From Pseudochrobactrum sp. sp1633 (GTDB taxonomy: Bacteria > Pseudomonadota > Alphaproteobacteria > Rhizobiales > Rhizobiaceae): DNA of 64,000 nt. This document shows positions 57,613 to 64,000 of this stretch, one piece after another (the first letter of the stretch is position 1; each line of letters opens with the position of its first letter). A model generated the notes under the pieces. That model ran no database searches and was not told where the DNA came from. It saw only the letters and a program-made list of their open reading frames with translations. Both the position numbers and the translations under genes were made by a program. Location: assembly GCF_030376605.1 (NCBI RefSeq), contig NZ_JARRAE010000004.1, positions 62,001 to 126,000 of the forward strand, given 5' to 3'.

Positions 57613-58584
57613 TCACTGCTTTTCTGCTGCTGCATAAATCCTGTCAATAACATGTTGGTTAGCCTTTGAGTTTTCAAGGCTGAACAGCATTTCTTGCCCA
57701 CCGCGTGCAAAGCGGACAAAGGCATCAGCCTGCAGGCTATATTGATTGATATTGGCAAAAGTCCATTCCTGTGCAGCACTATGGGAACGGTCGTGCCAGG
57801 TGACCCGCGCATGATCATATTTTCCGGCGTTAAACGGCGCATGAACCGTGATCATACCCTGATCGCCGTGGAAGGTCATTTGCTGGCGTCCAGCAAGCTG
57901 CGTTGCCACATAAAAACTCAGATCAAAATCCGCAAACCGTGCCAGTACAGACGCAGTGCGGTCAGTACCGAAAACCGGATCGCGCTCAATGCGGGCAAAA
58001 ATCTCCTGCGGTTCCTGCTCTGTCACCATGCGCGTCACCACTGTCGGATAAACACCGATATCCGGCAGAGCACCGCCACCTAATGCCACCTGATTGCGCA
58101 TATTCGCCGGATCATCATTAAAATAAGTGAAGCAGCCCTGCACCATACACAATGTGCCGATTGCCCCTGAGGTGATCAGCTCACGCACTTTCGCCCATTG
58201 CGGATGGTAATAGACCATGAAGGCTTCCGAAATCACGACCTGATGGCGGTCACGCGCTGCGATCAGGCGGTCAATCTCTTCGGCTTTCAAGGCAATAGGC
58301 TTTTCGCAAAGCACATGTTTGCCTGCCTCTGCCGCCTTCAAAGACCATTCGATATGCTGGGATGTCGGCAACGGAATATACACACCATCAATCTGATCAC
58401 TTGCCAGTAATTCCTCATAGGAGCCGAAGCTCAAAGGTGCATTAAAGCGGTCGGCAACAGCACGGGCACGCGTTGCATCACGGCTGGCAATGCCCTGAAC
58501 CACGCCGGTCTCAGATGCCGCGATTGCGGGAATGACCTGCGTGATACCAATATTGGCGGTCGATAAAATACCCCAGCGGAACAT
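57613..58584 (-). CDS. Gfo/Idh/MocA-family oxidoreductase
   Basis: NAD(P)-dependent dehydrogenase of sugars, inositols or related compounds. Rossmann start WGILSTANIG, the conserved CEKPIAL with the catalytic Lys (about 95-101) and GGGALPDIGVYP. 323 residues. Fifteen bases after the nucleotidyltransferase gene, third gene of a LysR-led unit. The substrate is unknown. Confidence 0.9.
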   Translation of the reverse strand: MFRWGILSTANIGITQVIPAIAASETGVVQGIASRDATRARAVADRFNAPLSFGSYEELLASDQIDGVYIPLPTSQHIEWSLKAAEAGKHVLCEKPIALKAEEIDRLIAARDRHQVVISEAFMVYYHPQWAKVRELITSGAIGTLCMVQGCFTYFNDDPANMRNQVALGGGALPDIGVYPTVVTRMVTEQEPQEIFARIERDPVFGTDRTASVLARFADFDLSFYVATQLAGRQQMTFHGDQGMITVHAPFNAGKYDHARVTWHDRSHSAAQEWTFANINQYSLQADAFVRFARGGQEMLFSLENSKANQHVIDRIYAAAEKQ

Positions 58585-58599
58585 GAGGATACCTTTCCG

Positions 58600-59226
58600 T
58601 TATGAATGAGATGCAACTGCTTCGTGCCACGGAACAACTGTCACTTCCGGCCAGTTTTTCTGCGCACGCAGTGCTTTTTGGTGATGGGTTATACGATTAT
58701 CAATCACCGGATTGGGTGTGATGCGCAATGAGAAAATATCGTCCAGACCAAACGGCGCATAGAGTTTCAGCTGACCATCAGGCTTCAGCCTTATCCCCAC
58801 AGCATGGGTCTTGGATGCAAATCGGGCGATACCCTCTTCACTGGATTGCAAGGGCGCATAAGTTTGGCCAAAATGCTTTTCAAACCACAAATGCACCCGC
58901 GCCTGATTGCGGATTTCCACCGGCAAGGGCACACCGGAAAACACCTCGTCGCCTGCCTTGATAATCCGGTCTTCCGCTTCATAGGAAAGATCAGCGCCAT
59001 CATAATAAAACAGGTCAATATCTTTGATACCATGCGTTTCCGGCCTGCCCGTCAGCACATTCCAGACCAGATTATAGAGCGCACCTGAAACAATATACCA
59101 GTCCGGTAAATTCAGCTGCTGCGCACGGCTCAGCACATCATTCAGAAGCGAACTGTTGCGGATAATACCCAGAAAGACATCTTGCTGCTCCTGTGCGGGC
59201 AGTCCGGAAAAACGCAAATGGGACAT
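58600..59226 (-). CDS. Nucleotidyltransferase-family protein (NTP_transf_6, COG3575)
   Basis: A 208-residue protein of a family with a minimal nucleotidyltransferase fold: VSGALYNLVWN, HGIKDIDLFYYDGADLSYEAED (the paired acidic residues in DIDLFYYD are the presumed metal site) and EIRNQARVHLWFEKHFG. The substrate is not known for the family. Lies 14 bases after the LysR gene. Confidence 0.85.
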   Translation of the reverse strand: MSHLRFSGLPAQEQQDVFLGIIRNSSLLNDVLSRAQQLNLPDWYIVSGALYNLVWNVLTGRPETHGIKDIDLFYYDGADLSYEAEDRIIKAGDEVFSGVPLPVEIRNQARVHLWFEKHFGQTYAPLQSSEEGIARFASKTHAVGIRLKPDGQLKLYAPFGLDDIFSLRITPNPVIDNRITHHQKALRAQKNWPEVTVVPWHEAVASHS

Positions 59227-59240
59227 AGGATTTCCGACGG

Positions 59241-61206
<1,966 letters not shown>

Positions 61207-61210
61207 ACAA

Positions 61211-61245
61211 AATGACGCTGTTTCAACAAATGAAACAGCGTCATT
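61211..61245. terminator. Stem-loop between convergent genes
   Basis: A 15-base perfect repeat (AATGACGCTGTTTCA, 61211-61225, with 61231-61245), loop ACAAA. Weak T content, but the only structure between the convergent reductase and MFS genes. Confidence 0.7.
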
Positions 61246-61259
61246 CAATCACATCCCAA

Positions 61260-62471
61260 TTACAAACGGCGCAATGAGCGGGGTGCCAGTGTCAGCAATG
61301 CTGCCAGTGCCATGCCAAAACCAACCCAGAGCGGGGCATGAAGACCATAACCGCTCTCCAGCGCCAGACCACCTGCCCAGGGGCCAAAGCTCAGGCCGAT
61401 ATTAATCACCGACGCATGCATGGCATTAACCAATGCACCGGGATGGGCAATGCGCATAATACGGGCAACCAGCGGAGGATTAAGCGCAATCCCCGTCAGG
61501 CCGATCAGAACAACAGAAAATAATGCCGCCGGTTTTGATTCTGCAAAACACGCAAAAATCAGCATTGCAACAACCATCACTGCAATACCGCCAATCAGAA
61601 GCGGCATTGTATAACGATCAGCAAAACGGCCGTTCAGAAAGTTTCCCGCAATATTGGCAATGCCATAGAGGGCAAGCAGAAACGGCATAAGATGAACCGG
61701 AAACTGCGCTAGATCAGTCATAATCGGTGAGAAATAGCTGTAAAAAGCAAAAGACGAGCCGATTGCCAATGCGCTGGTCGCGTAAGCTGCCCAAAGAGCA
61801 GGATTGCGCATATCCTGAAGCTCGGACTGCAATGTTGCTGAATGACCGGCAGGGCTTTTCTCAATTTTCAGCGCAACAATCAGAGCGCAGAATAATACAA
61901 CCAGCACAATCAGCCAGAAGCTGACCCGCCAGCCGAACAGGCTGTCTATCCATGTTGCCAGCGGCACACCCAGCGCGGTTGCCAGCATCAGCCCTGCAAA
62001 AACCAGTGATACGGCACGCCCCCGCATATTGGCTGCCACCAGACGCGCGGTTATGGCCAGCATCAGGCCAAATCCTGCTGCCGCTGCAATGCCGGTCAGC
62101 ACGCGGGCAACCATCATCACCTCAAAACTTGTGGTCGAGGCTGCAACGCTTTGGGCAACGGCATAGAATATCAGGAGGCCCAACAACCCGTTTTTATGTT
62201 CAACGCGTAAAGCCAGAAACAGCAGCGTCACCACCGGCCCGCCAAAGACCATACCTAAGGCATAAAGGGAAATAAGATTGCCGATATCGGCAATGGAACG
62301 GCCAAAGGCCTGCTGCAGCGACGGCAACAGACCGGAAATCATCAGTTCAGATGTTGTTAAAGCAAAAACACCCAGCGCCAGACTATAGACAACCAGCGGT
62401 ATTGCTGGCTTATCAAGGGAAGCAATTATCGTTCGCTCCGCTGGTAAAGCGGAATCGCAAATATCATTCAT
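61260..62471 (-). CDS. MFS transporter, DHA1 family
   Basis: A 12-helix exporter of about 403 residues (AraJ/YdhP-like). Motif A region TSELMISGLLPSLQQAFG and the loop RVLTGIAAAAGFG are recognisable. Met at 62471 is preferred; the next Met upstream (62483) overlaps the inverted repeat starting at 62482. Divergent from a TetR gene, an arrangement typical of a drug or metabolite exporter under local repression. Confidence 0.88.
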   Translation of the reverse strand: MNDICDSALPAERTIIASLDKPAIPLVVYSLALGVFALTTSELMISGLLPSLQQAFGRSIADIGNLISLYALGMVFGGPVVTLLFLALRVEHKNGLLGLLIFYAVAQSVAASTTSFEVMMVARVLTGIAAAAGFGLMLAITARLVAANMRGRAVSLVFAGLMLATALGVPLATWIDSLFGWRVSFWLIVLVVLFCALIVALKIEKSPAGHSATLQSELQDMRNPALWAAYATSALAIGSSFAFYSYFSPIMTDLAQFPVHLMPFLLALYGIANIAGNFLNGRFADRYTMPLLIGGIAVMVVAMLIFACFAESKPAALFSVVLIGLTGIALNPPLVARIMRIAHPGALVNAMHASVINIGLSFGPWAGGLALESGYGLHAPLWVGFGMALAALLTLAPRSLRRL

Positions 62472-62481
62472 CGTGAATCTC

Positions 62482-62534
62482 ATTATGTAGTGATGATTAC
62501 ATAATTCATATCAACTTGAATGCTGCGGTCAAGT
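62482..62534. promoter_or_regulatory. MFS promoter with candidate TetR operators
   Basis: A perfect palindrome ATTATGTA-N8-TACATAAT (62482-62505) and a smaller ACTTGA-N9-TCAAGT (62514-62534) fill the 97-base divergent region. On the minus strand TTGACC - N16 - TATGAA gives a good sigma-70-type promoter for the MFS gene, with the first palindrome just downstream, suited to TetR repression. Confidence 0.6.
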
Positions 62535-62568
62535 GAATTATATAAGACATACTAAAGAAAGGTATGAA

Positions 62569-63177
62569 ATGGCTTTACGCGGCAGACCGCGCAGCTTTGA
62601 TCGTGAAGATGCGCTGGACAGAGTTATGAAAGTTTTCTGGGAAAAAGGCTATGAATGCGCCCAGATTAACGACTTTACTGCGGCTATCGGCATTACTCCG
62701 CCAAGTTTTTACGCCGCATTCGGCTCCAAGGAACAAGCGTTCCGGGAGGCTGTGGACTATTACAGTGCAACAATCGGTGGCGCGCCTCTGGATGCGCTCG
62801 ATGAAGCTACGACCATTCAGCAGGGCATCCGCGCCATGCTGGAAACCCATGCAGACAAGACCTATGCCTGCCCTGCGGGTGGATGCATGGTCAGCGTCAG
62901 CAGCATTCAATGCAAACCGGAAAACAAACCGGTCAAAGAGTTTCTCAAAACTATCCGGCAAACTTCATTTGAGCGGATTTTTGCCCGTTGTGAACGCGCG
63001 CTGAAAGACGGCGACCTGCCGGCAGGCACAGACCTGACGCAGATGGCAGAATTCTATCATGCCATGTTGCAGAGCCTGTCTTATGAAGCACGGGATGGCG
63101 GCACCAGAGAATCTGTGCAAAGTATCATTGAGATGGCAATGCGTGCCATGCCGCAGCGCGTTGTGGTAACAGCCTGA
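62569..63177 (+). CDS. TetR-family transcriptional regulator
   Basis: HTH domain about residues 8-55 (ALDRVMKVFWEKGYECAQINDFTAAIGITPPSFYAAFGSKE). Ligand-binding C-terminal half has several Cys (CPAGGC, Cys in SSIQCKPE). 202 residues from the ATG at 62569. First of a TetR-GFA-VOC unit, divergent from an MFS gene it probably represses. Confidence 0.92.
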   Translation: MALRGRPRSFDREDALDRVMKVFWEKGYECAQINDFTAAIGITPPSFYAAFGSKEQAFREAVDYYSATIGGAPLDALDEATTIQQGIRAMLETHADKTYACPAGGCMVSVSSIQCKPENKPVKEFLKTIRQTSFERIFARCERALKDGDLPAGTDLTQMAEFYHAMLQSLSYEARDGGTRESVQSIIEMAMRAMPQRVVVTA

Positions 63178-63206
63178 TCCCGTAACCTCCGGACTTCAGA
63201 AAACAA

Positions 63207-63593
63207 ATGTTGAAAACTTACAGCGGTGGCTGCCTGTGCGGTTCAATAAAATTTGAAGCGAAGGGAAATCCTTTATCGCTCAAGCCCCACGGTTGCTGCT
63301 GTAAAATTTGTCAGCGACACACAGGGGCCTTAACCGCAACCTGGGTGGAATTTGCTGCTCAGGCCGTGCGCTGGACCGGTGAAGGCGGTAAGCCAGCCAC
63401 CTACCGCTCATCCTCCTATTCCAGTCGCGCTTTTTGCCCTGCTTGCGGCAGTTCCATTGGTGCGATTGACGATGAACCGGTCATTGCGCTGCTGCTTGGT
63501 TGTTTTGATGATAATAACCAGCCGGAATTTGCGTCGGAATATACGTCTTTTGAAGATATGCAGCCCGATTGGTGGCATCCGGAACGCAGATAG
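63207..63593 (+). CDS. GFA-family zinc protein
   Basis: Glutathione-dependent formaldehyde-activating-enzyme (GFA/CENP-V) fold. Zinc ligands lie in GGCLCGSIKFE, CCCKICQRHTG and FCPACGSSIG. 128 residues. The family name overstates the function; most members have no tested substrate. Lies 29 bases after tetR. Confidence 0.88.
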   Translation: MLKTYSGGCLCGSIKFEAKGNPLSLKPHGCCCKICQRHTGALTATWVEFAAQAVRWTGEGGKPATYRSSSYSSRAFCPACGSSIGAIDDEPVIALLLGCFDDNNQPEFASEYTSFEDMQPDWWHPERR

Positions 63594-63599
63594 AACCAC

Positions 63600-63953
63600 A
63601 TGCCCCATCAGACAATCGCCTCCGTCCTAATCCATGTCAGTGATGTTGCTCAAGCCCTGCAGTGGTATCAGCGGGCTTTTCCGCAGGCTGTCGCCTGCCG
63701 ACTAGATGAGTTTGATTTCGACTATCTCAGGATCGGCACGATTGATCTTGAAATTGTCCCTGCTGATGAAAAAGTCGCCTCAGGTGCTGCGGGTTCTGTT
63801 GTCTATTGGCAGGTTGAGGATTTCGATCAGGCTGTCGCGCATCTGCTGTCAGTCGGCGGTGTTCTCTATCGCGGCCCTTTAAACATTCAGGACGGATTAC
63901 TCATGTGCCAGATCCGTGACCCGTGGGGCAATTGCATCGGCCTTCGTGGCTAA
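63600..63953 (+). CDS. VOC-superfamily (glyoxalase/bleomycin-resistance-like) protein
   Basis: A 117-residue betaalphabetabetabeta-module protein: SVLIHVSDVAQALQWYQRAFP at the start and CQIRDPWGNCIGL at the end. No clear metal-site set, so glyoxalase activity is not assured. Six bases after the GFA gene, hence cotranscribed. Confidence 0.85.
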   Translation: MPHQTIASVLIHVSDVAQALQWYQRAFPQAVACRLDEFDFDYLRIGTIDLEIVPADEKVASGAAGSVVYWQVEDFDQAVAHLLSVGGVLYRGPLNIQDGLLMCQIRDPWGNCIGLRG

Positions 63954-63958
63954 TATAA

Positions 63959-63990
63959 AAAAAACCCGCCGGAATGGCGGGTTTTTTATT
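63959..63990 (+). terminator. Rho-independent terminator at the right end
   Basis: AAAAAACCCGCC (63959-63970) pairs with GGCGGGTTTTTT (63976-63987), loop GGAAT. Confidence 0.93.
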
Positions 63991-64000
63991 TTCGCGATTA

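Overview
The window reads as a chromosomal segment of an alphaproteobacterium of the order Hyphomicrobiales (Rhizobiales), most likely Brucellaceae or a close relative. The reasons are the order phoH-ybeY-corC-lnt-XRE-metK-trmB-rimP-nusA-ylxR-infB-rbfA-truB-rpsO-pnp, a fabI-fabB-fabA cluster back to back with an Irr-type regulator, a PmtA-type phospholipid methyltransferase, CtrA-type TTAA-N7-TTAA boxes, and palindromic intergenic repeats of a rhizobial kind. Base composition looks balanced by eye, which would suit a Pseudochrobactrum-like genome better than Brucella proper; the genus is a guess.

Layout. 1-18,600 (+): RNA processing, translation and envelope housekeeping, from a 5'-truncated phoH to pnp, with terminators after most units. 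18,689-20,079: a small Cys-rich unknown protein and an RsmC-like methyltransferase. 20,131-25,676: type II fatty acid synthesis (fabI, fabB, fabA, all -), the divergent irr (+), then plsC-rimI-tsaB (-) with 4-base overlaps. 25,951-30,663: dps, a serine hydrolase, an M29 aminopeptidase, a small lipoprotein and a SleB-like cell-wall hydrolase. 31,236-37,660 (-): the phosphate regulon pstS-pstC-pstA-pstB-phoU-phoB, with a three-repeat Pho box before pstS and an attenuator-like hairpin after it; phoR is not in the cluster.

37,866-46,677: transporters (AI-2E/PerM family, EamA, MHS-type MFS), guanine deaminase and membrane urate oxidase PuuD (purine catabolism), a class I aminotransferase and a DUF454 membrane protein. 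46,678-47,361: an AT-rich non-coding stretch. 47,362-53,689: an RlpA-like secreted protein, a BTLCP transglutaminase-like protein with two CtrA-type boxes upstream, comM/yifB, gshB, pyrF with a DUF1330 gene, an FMN reductase and pmtA. 53,879-57,294 (-): dnaJ and dnaK, dnaK preceded by a good heat-shock promoter. 57,613-63,953: a more accessory end with a LysR-nucleotidyltransferase-Gfo/Idh unit divergent from an aldo/keto reductase, then a DHA1-type MFS gene divergent from a TetR-GFA-glyoxalase unit.

I see no tRNA or rRNA gene, CRISPR array, prophage, insertion sequence or defence island. No clearly new multi-gene system is visible. The points worth a second look are regulatory (CtrA boxes, Pho box, structured leaders, divergent-promoter operators), the dispersed palindromes, the absent phoR, a likely rearrangement separating tsaB-rimI-plsC from phoH-ybeY, and one unrecognised Cys-rich small protein.
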